From JBDGYW01 sp964518955 (GTDB lineage Bacteria; Gemmatimonadota; Gemmatimonadetes; Gemmatimonadales; GWC2-71-9), in contig CAZFHS010000001.1 in the NCBI GenBank assembly GCA_964518955.1, forward strand, positions 124,001-188,000: a stretch of DNA of 64,000 bases, in the 5' to 3' direction. The notes beneath the pieces were generated by a model, which saw only the letters and a list, made by a program, of their open reading frames with translations, was not told the DNA's origin and searched no databases. Numbering within the stretch: position 1 is the stretch's first letter; every line of letters starts with the position of its first letter. Shown here one piece after another: positions 51,532-60,589 of the stretch. The position numbers were made by a program, and so were the translations under genes.

Positions 51532-53295
51532 ATGCCGTACGACGCAGTGAACATGGCCGACTGGCAGATATCCGAGGCGGCCGAAAAGAATATGCCGACC
51601 GTGGACGAGTGGCAGGAGAAGCTCGGGCTCGAAACAGAAGAGATGTTGCCCATGGGCCGTCTCGCGAAGCTCGATTTTCTCAAGATCATCGACCGCCTGA
51701 AAGACAAACCTGACGGTAAATACGTCGAGGTAACTGCCATAACGCCGACGCCGCTAGGTGAGGGCAAGAGCACAACCTCTTGCGGACTCATCGAGGGCCT
51801 TGGACAACGTGGCAAGAACGTCGGTGGTGCGTTGCGACAGCCTTCGGGCGGCCCCACCATGAACGTAAAGGGAACCGCTGCTGGCGGCGGCAACGCTTTG
51901 TTGATCCCGATGACCGAGTTCTCTCTCGGGCTCACGGGCGATATCAACGACATCATGAACGCCCACAACCTGGGAATGGTTGCACTGACCGCGCGGATGC
52001 AGCACGAGCGCAACTATACCGATGAACAGCTCGAGCGCCTCTCGAAGATGAGGCGTCTGGATATCAACCCGACCAGAGTCGAGTTCGGCTGGGTCATCGA
52101 CTTCTGCGCACAAGCGTTGAGAAACATCGTCATTGGTATGGGTGGCCGGTTCGACGGGTACACGATGCAGTCGAAGTTCGGCATTGCCGTCGGCTCAGAA
52201 CTCATGGCCATTCTCGCGGTCGCATCCGACTTGCGGGACCTAAAAGAACGTATCAACGACATCACCGTCGCATTCGACAAGACGGGCAATCCGGTCACTT
52301 GTCGCGATCTCGAAGTTGGCAACGCAATGGCCGCGTTCATGAGGAATACGATCAACCCGACTCTGATGTGTACGGCTGAATACAACCCTTGCATGGTGCA
52401 CGCCGGGCCGTTCGCGAATATCGCAGTTGGTCAGTCGTCGATCATTGCTGACAGAGTTGGCCTGAAGCTGTTCGACTATCATGTCACCGAGTCCGGGTTT
52501 GGAGCAGACATCGGGTTCGAGAAGTTCTGGAACGTGAAATGCCGGTTGAGTGGTCTCAAGCCTCACGTCTCAGTTCTCACAACCACGGTGCGCGCGCTCA
52601 AGATGCATGGCGGTGGTCCGAAGGTCGTGGCCGGAAAGAAACTGCCCGAAGAGTACGGACAAGAAGACGTCGGTCTCGTGGAGACGGGTTGCGAAAACAT
52701 GGCACACATGATCGGTGTCGTACGCAAATCGGGGATGAACCCGGTTGTGTGCATCAATCGCTTCGCAACGGATACGGATGCAGAATGTGACGCGATTCGC
52801 AGCGCGGCAGAAGCGGCCGGAGCACGGTGCGCCGAGTCGAGGCACTGGGAGCTTGGCGGCGAAGGTGCCCTCGAGCTTGCCGATGCGGTGATCGACGCCT
52901 GTGACGACGAGGGCAACTTCGAGTACCTCTATCCGCTCGAGATGCCATTGCGCGAGCGCGTAAACGTGATCGCCAAGGAGATCTACGGTGCAGACGGCGT
53001 TGACTGGTCGCCGGAAGCCACCAGCAAAGCCAAGATGCTCGAAGGTGATGAGAAATACGCAGACTACGCCACGATGATGGTCAAGACACACCTCAGCCTC
53101 TCACACGATCCGACGAAGAAGGGTGTGCCGAAGGATTGGCGTCTCCCGATTCGCGACGTGTTGATCTACTCGGGCGCGAAGTTCCTCTGCCCGTGTGCCG
53201 GGGACATCAGTTTGATGCCTGGTACCGGTTCGAACCCTGCGTTCCGTCGCATCGACATCGATCCGGATTCAGGAAAGGTTTCCGGGCTCTTCTGA
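51532..53295 (+). CDS. fhs: Formate-tetrahydrofolate ligase
   Basis: 587 residues. Key motifs: VTAITPTPLGEGKSTT (ATP P-loop), TGDINDIMNAHN, FDGYTMQSKFGIAVGSELMAILA and a C-terminal PGTGSNPAFRRIDID. The enzyme makes 10-formyl-THF from formate, ATP and THF; it is reversible and used for C1 assimilation (reductive glycine or Wood-Ljungdahl methyl branch) or for purine and fMet supply. GGAGG lies eight bases before the ATG. It is 270 bases upstream of a formate dehydrogenase operon, separated by a terminator, linking formate production or oxidation to the folate pool. Confidence 0.96.
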   Translation: MPYDAVNMADWQISEAAEKNMPTVDEWQEKLGLETEEMLPMGRLAKLDFLKIIDRLKDKPDGKYVEVTAITPTPLGEGKSTTSCGLIEGLGQRGKNVGGALRQPSGGPTMNVKGTAAGGGNALLIPMTEFSLGLTGDINDIMNAHNLGMVALTARMQHERNYTDEQLERLSKMRRLDINPTRVEFGWVIDFCAQALRNIVIGMGGRFDGYTMQSKFGIAVGSELMAILAVASDLRDLKERINDITVAFDKTGNPVTCRDLEVGNAMAAFMRNTINPTLMCTAEYNPCMVHAGPFANIAVGQSSIIADRVGLKLFDYHVTESGFGADIGFEKFWNVKCRLSGLKPHVSVLTTTVRALKMHGGGPKVVAGKKLPEEYGQEDVGLVETGCENMAHMIGVVRKSGMNPVVCINRFATDTDAECDAIRSAAEAAGARCAESRHWELGGEGALELADAVIDACDDEGNFEYLYPLEMPLRERVNVIAKEIYGADGVDWSPEATSKAKMLEGDEKYADYATMMVKTHLSLSHDPTKKGVPKDWRLPIRDVLIYSGAKFLCPCAGDISLMPGTGSNPAFRRIDIDPDSGKVSGLF

Positions 53296-53324
53296 TACAA
53301 GCGAAGAACTCGTTTAGCTGCATC

Positions 53325-53357
53325 AAAGGCATCGGTTCGCGCCGATGCCTTTGTTTT
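53325..53357 (+). terminator. Intrinsic terminator of fhs
   Basis: AAAGGCATCGG, six-base loop, CCGATGCCTTT, then GTTTT. An 11-bp perfect stem 30 bases after the fhs stop. Confidence 0.92.
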
Positions 53358-53563
53358 CTCCAAGTTGCGCAATGGTCGTGCGTACTTGAATTGCAATGTC
53401 GTTGAGGAAGGTTTTTATTTCGAATTCGCTGTGAATACTGGTCCTTTAGGTCCCGTAATGGCAGTATTTGCCGGTTTGGACCCTCCGACAACCCTGCAGT
53501 CACACGTCCAGGGATTCCAAAGAAACGGTCCGAAGGTAGCTGTAGTTGAACCGGGAGCAAGCT

Positions 53564-54046
53564 ATGACTGTAACCCAGGCAGCTAAGTCAGTCGACTTGG
53601 CACCTGCTATGAAAATCGTAGAAGAGATGTCGCCGCTCACCGAGGGCGATATCATCCCCCTCCTTCAACGCTTGCAGGATTCTTACGGATACCTGCCCCC
53701 CGATGTAGTCCTCGCTGTTTGCGAGGAGACCTCCTTGCCGGCGAGTCGAGTTTTCGGTGTAGCGACGTTCTACTCGCAATTCAGCCTCGAACCGCGCGGC
53801 CGGCATCTCGTTCGGTGCTGCAGAGGTACGGCTTGTCATGTCAGAGGCGGTCACCGACTCTTGGACACAATCGAAAGAGCATTGGGCGTCAAGGACGGCG
53901 GTACCACTAAGGATATGAAGTTTAGCCTGGAAACGGTTGCGTGCCTCGGTACTTGCTTCCTCGCGCCGGTAATGATGGTGGGAGACAGTTACTACGGGCA
54001 GGTAGCAACAGATCGCGTCAAAAAGATCCTCGATCAGTACGAGTGA
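53564..54046 (+). CDS. NuoE/HydC-like [2Fe-2S] subunit
   Basis: About 160 residues: a helical N-terminal part (PLLQRLQDSYGYLPPDVVLAV) and a thioredoxin-fold [2Fe-2S] domain with RCCRGTACHVRG (first Cys pair) and ACLGTC (second). This is the 24-kDa subunit of NADH dehydrogenases and of soluble NAD-linked formate dehydrogenases and hydrogenases. I chose ATG 53564, six bases after GGGAG, over the longer frame at 53546. Seven bases separate it from the NuoF-GltD gene; it is the electron relay between that subunit and its partners. Confidence 0.93.
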   Translation: MTVTQAAKSVDLAPAMKIVEEMSPLTEGDIIPLLQRLQDSYGYLPPDVVLAVCEETSLPASRVFGVATFYSQFSLEPRGRHLVRCCRGTACHVRGGHRLLDTIERALGVKDGGTTKDMKFSLETVACLGTCFLAPVMMVGDSYYGQVATDRVKKILDQYE

Positions 54047-54053
54047 GAAAAAT

Positions 54054-57000
54054 ATGTCGCTAACAACGTTCAAAGACGTGGAATCCCTCGAACGCTTCAG
54101 GAAAGAGGCCGAAGAGGAAGCCAAAACCCACCGTGCACGCGTCCTCATATGCATGACGGGGTGCAGATCGATGGGCGCAATCGAGCTGGCGCAGGCATTT
54201 CGCGATAAGGTAGCCGCGGCCAATCTGAGTGACGAGGTCGAGATCGTCGACGTTGGCTGCCACGGCCAGTGCGTTCTGGCACCGGCAGTTGTAATCGAGC
54301 CTCAAGATTATCTGTATGGCGGCGTCACGCCGGCAGACGTGGACGAAATCATCGAAACCACGCTGCGGCAGGGTAAGCCGGTCAATCGACTCTGCCAAGT
54401 GGTGGACGAAAAGCCCACCGCGAAGCTGGAGGAAACACCCTTCTACGTCGATCAGCAGCGCCTGGTGCTCGCCAGCTGCGGCAGAATCGACCCGACGCGA
54501 CTCGAGGACGCTATCGCTCGGGGCGGTTATTCCACCATCGCAAAGGCACTCTTCTCGATGGAACCGCAGCAGGTTGTGAACGATGTCAAACAAGCCGGTC
54601 TAAGGGGACGTGGCGGCGCAGGGTTCTCAACTGGACTCAAGTGGGAGTTGGCCAGGAAAGCTCCGGGCACAGAGAAGTATCTGATCTGCAATGCCGACGA
54701 AGGCGATCCCGGCGCATTCATGGATCGCGCCCTGCTCGAAGGCGTTCCTCATCAGGTGTTAGAGGGCATGCAGCTCGCTGCATACGCAATTGGGGTGTCG
54801 CAGGGTTTCGTCTACGTACGCGCCGAATATCCCATCGCCGTGGAACACGTGGCAAAGGCCTTAGACGACGCACGCGCATGCGGCCTGCTCGGGAAGAACA
54901 TCCTCGGAAGCGGCTTCGATTTCGATATCGAGCTGCGCATGGGTGCTGGAGCGTTCGTCTGCGGCGAGGAGAGTGCTCTGATTGCGTCGCTAGAGGGCCA
55001 TCGCGGTATGCCTCAGCCCAGACCGCCATTCCCGGTCGAGAAAGGCTACCACGGGAAGCCGACGTCGATCAACAATGTAGAGACATTTGCCAACGTTCCC
55101 TTGATCGTTGAAAACGGTCAGGACTGGTATCGGGGGTTCGGGACGGAAGGCAGCTCGGGGACAAAGATCTTCGCACTCGCTGGACGTGTGAATAACACCG
55201 GTCTCGTGGAAGTGCCGATGGGGGCCACACTCAGGACGATCATAAATGAGATTGGCGGAGGTGTTCCCAAGGGCCGGAAGTTCAAGGCTGCACAGATGGG
55301 TGGCCCGTCCGGTGGCTGCCTGCCAATGAAATACCTCGACCTTCCCATCGATTACGACTCGCTGCAGGAAGCCGGAGCAATAATGGGATCGGGTGGTCTG
55401 ATCGTGATGGACGACAGCAACTGCATGGTCAATATCGCCAAGTACTTCCTGGAGTTCACTCAAGATGAATCATGCGGCAAGTGTGTCCCCTGCCGCGTGG
55501 GCACCCGACACATGCTGGACATACTCAATCGTATCTGCTCCGGCGATGGGAAGATGGAAGACCTCGACGAGCTGGAGCGGATGGGCGAACACATCAAGTC
55601 GGCATCACTTTGCGGTTTGGGGCAGACGGCACCCAATCCGGTGCTCACGACGTTGCGTTATTTCCGCGAAGAGTACGAGGAACACATTCTTCACAAACGC
55701 TGCACAGCAGCTGTTTGTGAAGACCTGGTCGACGCACCCTGTTCGCACACCTGCCCCTCTAACGTCAACGCGCCACAGTACCTCGGCCTGATCGCTGAGG
55801 GCCACCTGGACGCAGCGGTTGACGTGATTCGGAGACGCAATCCGTTCGTCTCTGTCTGCGGTCGAGTCTGTGACCATCCTTGCCAGACGCACTGTCGTCG
55901 CGCGGACCTGGATGAGCCGTTGGCAATTCGCGCATTGAAGCGGTACGCCGTCGACCACTCTGACGGGCTGTCAAATACGCTGGCACCGCCGACGTCAGGC
56001 AAAGCAGAAGTGGCCATTGTTGGTGCGGGTCCATCAGGACTCAGCTGTGCGTATTTCCTGGCACTCATGGGACGTCAGAGCGTGGTCTTCGAGGCGCAGC
56101 CCGTAGCCGGAGGGATGCTGGCGCTGGGGATCCCCGAATACCGCCTGCCCAAGGAAGAACTACAGAAGGACATCGACTTCATCCTCCGGCACGGCATCGA
56201 GCTGCGGACAGATACCCCTATAGAGAGCGTGGAAAGCCTCAAGAATGAGGGCTACCGCGCGGTGTACCTCGCCAGTGGAGCCCAAGCTGGCAAGGCAATG
56301 CGCATCGAAGGCGAGGATCTAGAGGGCGTAGTCGACTCACTCGTGTTTCTGCGTGAAAGAGGACTCGGCAAACAACCCGAATGCGGCAAGCACGTAGTCG
56401 TAATCGGTGGTGGAAATGCAGCGATTGACGCGTCACGGTCTGCAAGGCGTCTCGGCGCCGAGAAGGTCTCGATACTCTATCGCCGCACGCGGGAGGAAAT
56501 GCCTGCTTATGAAGAGGAAATCGAAGAGGCACTGCTGGAGGGAGTCGAGCTTCACGAGTTGATGGCTCCGAACCGCGTCATTGGTAAGGACGGCGTTGTG
56601 TGCGGCATCGAGATGACTCGCATGCGTTTGGGTGAGCCAGACGACAGTGGTCGGCGCCGCCCTGTACCGATTGAAGGCAGCGAGTACGTGATTGACTGTG
56701 ACATGGTGCTCCCAGCTATAGGTCAGAGCGCCTCAATCGAACCGGCCGAAGGGCTTGAAGTCAGTCCCTGGAGAACCGTGGTAACCGATGCGGTTACGAT
56801 GGCTACGTCTGCTGACGGGATATTCTCCGGCGGCGACGTCCTGAACGGAGGCAGCACTGTGATCGAGGCAATTGCCGACGGCCAACGCGCAGCGATGGCA
56901 ATTGACAACTACTTGGGTGGAGCCGGAGTTCTCCCACCTGACGTCAGTATGAGCCTCTTCCGCGCTTCCGATGAAGAGTTGGAGAAAGCAACGAAGATGC

Positions 57001-57131
57001 ATCATGAGCCGGTACTGCCGGTTGAAGAACGACTAGGCGATTTTCGCGAGGTTGTGAGCGGCTTCGAACATGCGGGAGCATGCGCTGAAGCCTGCCGCTG
57101 CCTGCGCTGCGACCTCGAGAAGACACGATAG
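54054..57131 (+). CDS. NuoF-GltD fusion: NADH/FMN subunit joined to an NADPH-type flavoprotein
   Basis: 1,025 residues. About 25-105: thioredoxin-like [2Fe-2S] domain (CMTGCRSMGA, CHGQC). About 120-545: NuoF/HydB core with GLRGRGGAGFSTGLKW (FMN and NADH), GAGAFVCGEE and the [4Fe-4S] motif CGKCVPC (Cys about 474). About 550-1020: a GltD/NfnB-like module with cysteines in CEDLVDAPC and VCGRVCDHPCQTHC for [4Fe-4S] clusters, an FAD motif IVGAGPSGLSCAYFLA and an NADPH motif GGGNAAIDASRSARRLG. Two pyridine nucleotide sites on one chain suggest transhydrogenation or flavin-based electron bifurcation with the formate dehydrogenase subunit encoded next; the direction is unknown. Confidence 0.92.
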   Translation: MSLTTFKDVESLERFRKEAEEEAKTHRARVLICMTGCRSMGAIELAQAFRDKVAAANLSDEVEIVDVGCHGQCVLAPAVVIEPQDYLYGGVTPADVDEIIETTLRQGKPVNRLCQVVDEKPTAKLEETPFYVDQQRLVLASCGRIDPTRLEDAIARGGYSTIAKALFSMEPQQVVNDVKQAGLRGRGGAGFSTGLKWELARKAPGTEKYLICNADEGDPGAFMDRALLEGVPHQVLEGMQLAAYAIGVSQGFVYVRAEYPIAVEHVAKALDDARACGLLGKNILGSGFDFDIELRMGAGAFVCGEESALIASLEGHRGMPQPRPPFPVEKGYHGKPTSINNVETFANVPLIVENGQDWYRGFGTEGSSGTKIFALAGRVNNTGLVEVPMGATLRTIINEIGGGVPKGRKFKAAQMGGPSGGCLPMKYLDLPIDYDSLQEAGAIMGSGGLIVMDDSNCMVNIAKYFLEFTQDESCGKCVPCRVGTRHMLDILNRICSGDGKMEDLDELERMGEHIKSASLCGLGQTAPNPVLTTLRYFREEYEEHILHKRCTAAVCEDLVDAPCSHTCPSNVNAPQYLGLIAEGHLDAAVDVIRRRNPFVSVCGRVCDHPCQTHCRRADLDEPLAIRALKRYAVDHSDGLSNTLAPPTSGKAEVAIVGAGPSGLSCAYFLALMGRQSVVFEAQPVAGGMLALGIPEYRLPKEELQKDIDFILRHGIELRTDTPIESVESLKNEGYRAVYLASGAQAGKAMRIEGEDLEGVVDSLVFLRERGLGKQPECGKHVVVIGGGNAAIDASRSARRLGAEKVSILYRRTREEMPAYEEEIEEALLEGVELHELMAPNRVIGKDGVVCGIEMTRMRLGEPDDSGRRRPVPIEGSEYVIDCDMVLPAIGQSASIEPAEGLEVSPWRTVVTDAVTMATSADGIFSGGDVLNGGSTVIEAIADGQRAAMAIDNYLGGAGVLPPDVSMSLFRASDEELEKATKMHHEPVLPVEERLGDFREVVSGFEHAGACAEACRCLRCDLEKTR

Positions 57132-57160
57132 TGACTGAGTCAATTGGCTCTGGAGAGCAA

Positions 57161-59887
57161 ATGAGCAAGATCAATCTGACGATCAACGGCAAAGAGCTTG
57201 CGGCAACAGAGAACCAGACAATTCTCGAGGTGGCCCTGACGAACGATATACACATTCCGCACCTCTGTTCCGATCCACGCCTGACACCAACCGGCTCGTG
57301 CAGACTCTGCCTGGTCGAGATAGAGGGTCAAAGGGGCCTCCACGCTTCCTGCACACGAATGGCCACCGCAGGAATGAACGTGCAAACAGAGACCGACGAG
57401 ATCCGCGCCTCACGCAAGATGACGCTGGAGTTTTTGCTGAGCGAGCACCGCACGCGCTGCACGATCTGTGATTCCGACGGCGACTGCACTCTACAGGACT
57501 ATGCGTATGAGTACGGCGCCGACGAGAACGGGTTCCCTTCACTGGTTCCTGAGGAGACCGGGCCCATCTTCACAGATGGCCACAAGGGCATCGTATACGA
57601 CCCGACGTTATGCGTGCGCTGCCAACGGTGCGTGCAGATTTGTGCGGAAGTCGCCATGGCGGAGGCGCTAACACTGAAGGGCCGAGCTCTGGATGTAACC
57701 GTTAGCACCGCCTTTGACCTGCCATTGAATGAGACGAGCTGTGAGCTTTGCGGCCTCTGCGTCTCCACATGTCCAACCGGCGCCCTATGGGAGAGCGCGG
57801 CAAAGGGTCATGGACGAGCAAAAGACCTGAAGAAAGTGCGAACCACTTGTACCTATTGTGGAGTAGGTTGCCAGTTCGACTTGAACGTCAATCCGAAAAC
57901 CAACCGACTGGTGCGCATCACCAGCGACCCGGGAATCGGATCCAACGACGGAAACACCTGTGTGAAGGGACGTTTTGGAGCCCAGTTCGTGCACTCGCCC
58001 GAACGTCTGACGACGCCGCTCATTCGCGAGAACGGGGAATTCCGTGAGGCATCATGGGATGAGGCCTTGAGCTATGCGGGTGAGCGCATGGCCGAGATTC
58101 GGGATGAGCACGGACCAGACGGCGTTGCTTTCCTGAGTTCCTGTCGCTGCACAAATGAAGAGAACTTCTTGATGCAGAAGATGGCGCGTGCCGCCGGGAA
58201 GACCAACAACATCGATCAGTGCGCCACTACTTGCCATGCCCCAACCGTTGCAGGACTTGCGATATCCTTCGGATCTGGCGCGATGACTAATTCGATCGGC
58301 GAGATCAAGAACGTCGACACCCTCTTCATCATTGGATCCAATCCTACCGACGCTCATCCCATCATCGGGTTGGAAATGAAGAAGGCACTGCGCAAAGGTG
58401 CAAAGGTGGTTGTGTGCGATCCGCGGAAAACGTGGATGGCGGAGCACGCCGACGTTCATGTTCAGCACGTGCCGGGATCAGACAACTTCCTAATCAATGC
58501 GATGATGAACTACATCATCGAACAGGATTGGCACAACAAAGAGTTCATTGCCGAGCGCTGCGAGAATTTCGAAGAACTTCGTGACAACGTCAAAGACTAC
58601 AGTGTGGAAGACGCCGCCAAGGTCTGTGGCGTCAACGCCGATGATATCCGCAAAGCCGCGAAGATGTACGCACAGGGCAGCCCGTCAGCCATCTTCTACA
58701 CGCTTGGTATCACGGAGCACACCTGCGGCACCGAAAACGTCATGAACCTCGCCAACATCGCCATGCTCTGCGGTCACATTGGCAAGGCTTCGTCCGGTGT
58801 GAATCCGCTTCGCGGTCAGAACAACGTGCAGGGCGGCTGCGACATGGGTGCTATTCACTCCGTCTTCCCGGGATATCAGAAGGTCTCCGATCCAGCTACG
58901 CGCGAGAAATTCGGTAGCGCATGGAATGTGGAGATTCCGACCAATAAGGGTGGACGTATCACCGACTTCGTCGAGAAGGCTCACGAGGGCGTTCTCAAGG
59001 GCTTCTACGCATTCGGCGAGGATCCTGTCCAAAGCGAACCCAACAAGACAAAGGTCATCGAGAGCCTGAAGAAGCTCGACTTCATTGTGGTCCAGGAGAT
59101 CTTCATGACCGAAACCGCGAAGCTCGCCGACGTCGTTTTGCCGGCAACCAGTTTTGCGGAAAAGGACGGTACGTTCACCAACAGCGAACGCAGAGTACAA
59201 CGCGTGCGGAAGGCTCTCGACCCGCCCGGTCAGGCTCGCCCCGATTGGCAAATCATATGTGACGTTTCGACCGCCATGGGCTATCCGATGAGTTACGAAT
59301 CACCCAGTGACATCTTCGACGAGATGGCCAGCCTGACGCCCAGCTATGGCGGCATGTCATACGACAGGATCGACGAAGTTGGATTGCAGTGGCCCTGTCC
59401 CACAACCGAGCACCCAGGTACCAAGTATCTGCACGAAGGCCGGTTCACACGCGGCAAGGGGCTGATGCAGGCTATCAAGTTCCGCCCGCCAGCCGAAGTA
59501 CCCGACGACGACTACCCGCTGGTCCTCTCGACGGGTCGCACGCTGTACCACTACAACATCGGAAACATGACCCGCGAAAACGAAGCCATCACTCAGAAGC
59601 AGAATGAGAACTTCGTCGAGATGAATACGGCGGACGCCGAGCGGTTGGGAATCGAGGATGGTGGCCCGGCACGCGTTACCACACGACGGGGCTCGATCGT
59701 GGTTACCGCACACGTGAGCGACAAGGTGCGTCCTGGAGCGCTTTGGATGCCGTTCCACTTCACCGAAGCGTCGACCAACCTCCTGACCAACGATGCATTT
59801 GACAATTACACTCGAACCGCCGAGTACAAAGCTTGTGCGGCGAAGGTAGAAAAGGCTGAGGCGTTGGAACCGGTCGGAGTAGAATGA
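57161..59887 (+). CDS. fdhA: Formate dehydrogenase catalytic subunit, NuoG-FdhF type, Cys-dependent
   Basis: About 908 residues. The N-terminal NuoG-like part has [2Fe-2S] (HLCSDPR, CRLC), a His-Cys3 cluster (HRTRCTICDSDGDC) and two [4Fe-4S] motifs (CVRCQRCVQIC, CELCGLCVSTCP). From about residue 230: CTYCGVGC [4Fe-4S], the Mo/W-bis-MGD domain, and CHAPTVAGL (Cys about 358) where E. coli FdhF has Sec-His-Gly-Pro-Ser; the His next to it is conserved. Oxidises formate to CO2 or reduces CO2. The start at 57161 has GGAGAG upstream; a GTG at 57131 overlapping the previous stop is an alternative. Confidence 0.94.
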   Translation: MSKINLTINGKELAATENQTILEVALTNDIHIPHLCSDPRLTPTGSCRLCLVEIEGQRGLHASCTRMATAGMNVQTETDEIRASRKMTLEFLLSEHRTRCTICDSDGDCTLQDYAYEYGADENGFPSLVPEETGPIFTDGHKGIVYDPTLCVRCQRCVQICAEVAMAEALTLKGRALDVTVSTAFDLPLNETSCELCGLCVSTCPTGALWESAAKGHGRAKDLKKVRTTCTYCGVGCQFDLNVNPKTNRLVRITSDPGIGSNDGNTCVKGRFGAQFVHSPERLTTPLIRENGEFREASWDEALSYAGERMAEIRDEHGPDGVAFLSSCRCTNEENFLMQKMARAAGKTNNIDQCATTCHAPTVAGLAISFGSGAMTNSIGEIKNVDTLFIIGSNPTDAHPIIGLEMKKALRKGAKVVVCDPRKTWMAEHADVHVQHVPGSDNFLINAMMNYIIEQDWHNKEFIAERCENFEELRDNVKDYSVEDAAKVCGVNADDIRKAAKMYAQGSPSAIFYTLGITEHTCGTENVMNLANIAMLCGHIGKASSGVNPLRGQNNVQGGCDMGAIHSVFPGYQKVSDPATREKFGSAWNVEIPTNKGGRITDFVEKAHEGVLKGFYAFGEDPVQSEPNKTKVIESLKKLDFIVVQEIFMTETAKLADVVLPATSFAEKDGTFTNSERRVQRVRKALDPPGQARPDWQIICDVSTAMGYPMSYESPSDIFDEMASLTPSYGGMSYDRIDEVGLQWPCPTTEHPGTKYLHEGRFTRGKGLMQAIKFRPPAEVPDDDYPLVLSTGRTLYHYNIGNMTRENEAITQKQNENFVEMNTADAERLGIEDGGPARVTTRRGSIVVTAHVSDKVRPGALWMPFHFTEASTNLLTNDAFDNYTRTAEYKACAAKVEKAEALEPVGVE

Positions 59888-59914
59888 CAACGAACGAGTA
59901 GTGAGTAGAGCTCC

Positions 59915-59945
59915 AAAAAAGGGCGCCCCAATAGGGCGCCCTTTT
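59915..59945. terminator. Terminator of the formate dehydrogenase operon
   Basis: AAAAGGGCGCCC, loop CAATA, GGGCGCCCTTTT: perfect 12-bp symmetrical stem with A and T runs on either side, so it works on both strands, for fdhA (plus) and dinB-like (minus). Confidence 0.93.
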
Positions 59946-59974
59946 CGTCTTGACCAAAGGAGTGTTGAGCGCAG

Positions 59975-60502
59975 TTACATGTCGGTCTCGTCAGCACTCG
60001 GGCCGTATGTCTGAGGCACGGGGACGTCACACATGCGCAGGAAAACCGACAGCTGGCCTCTGTGATGAATATTGTGGCTCAACATGAAACTACGGACGAC
60101 AGCCACCTTGGGCATCGACATGAGGACCTCGTCGCCTTTCTTCATCGTCCACATCCCCATCCACTCATCGTCACTCTTGGAGGCAAGCACCTCTCTAGTG
60201 GCTGCGACGTTCGCATCAAACTTCTCGAGGATCTCGGCCTGCGATCCGTAGTTGGGTGGCGTGTACTCTTGCATTTCCGGTGAGTTAAAATCCATGCTGT
60301 CAGTGTTCAACATCATCGGACCCCAGGAAATCGACTCCGTGATGTGACTGGCGAGCTTCCCCATCGTCATCGACTTCTCGTGCGGTGCCCAGCCCAACTT
60401 GTCATCGGGTACGCGTTCGAGATGCTTCCTCGTACCAATCATCTCCTGATCGTATTCCGGAAGTAGAGATGCTGAGATTGAACCTGCGGCATCGGCTGCC
60501 AT
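59975..60502 (-). CDS. DinB/YfiT-family metal-dependent protein
   Basis: About 175 residues, four-helix DinB fold: ASHITESISW (first His) and SHNIHHRGQLSVFLR (last two His) supply the metal triad. Start chosen at 60502, where AAGGAG lies upstream; the frame runs on to 60571. DinB-like proteins include thiol-dependent transferases (mycothiol, bacillithiol type), but the substrate here is unknown. Convergent with fdhA. Confidence 0.87.
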   Translation of the reverse strand: MAADAAGSISASLLPEYDQEMIGTRKHLERVPDDKLGWAPHEKSMTMGKLASHITESISWGPMMLNTDSMDFNSPEMQEYTPPNYGSQAEILEKFDANVAATREVLASKSDDEWMGMWTMKKGDEVLMSMPKVAVVRSFMLSHNIHHRGQLSVFLRMCDVPVPQTYGPSADETDM

Positions 60503-60589
60503 GGCGAACTCCTTAAATAGGTAAACCGGTATCGGATGTGTGAGATTACGCGATAACCGCCCCTGTGGCAAGACCCGGAGGTCTCCGTT

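Noticed and set aside
58220..58240. Possible selenocysteine site in formate dehydrogenase
   Set aside because: The codon at the metal-ligand position is TGC (Cys), not TGA, so no recoding is needed.
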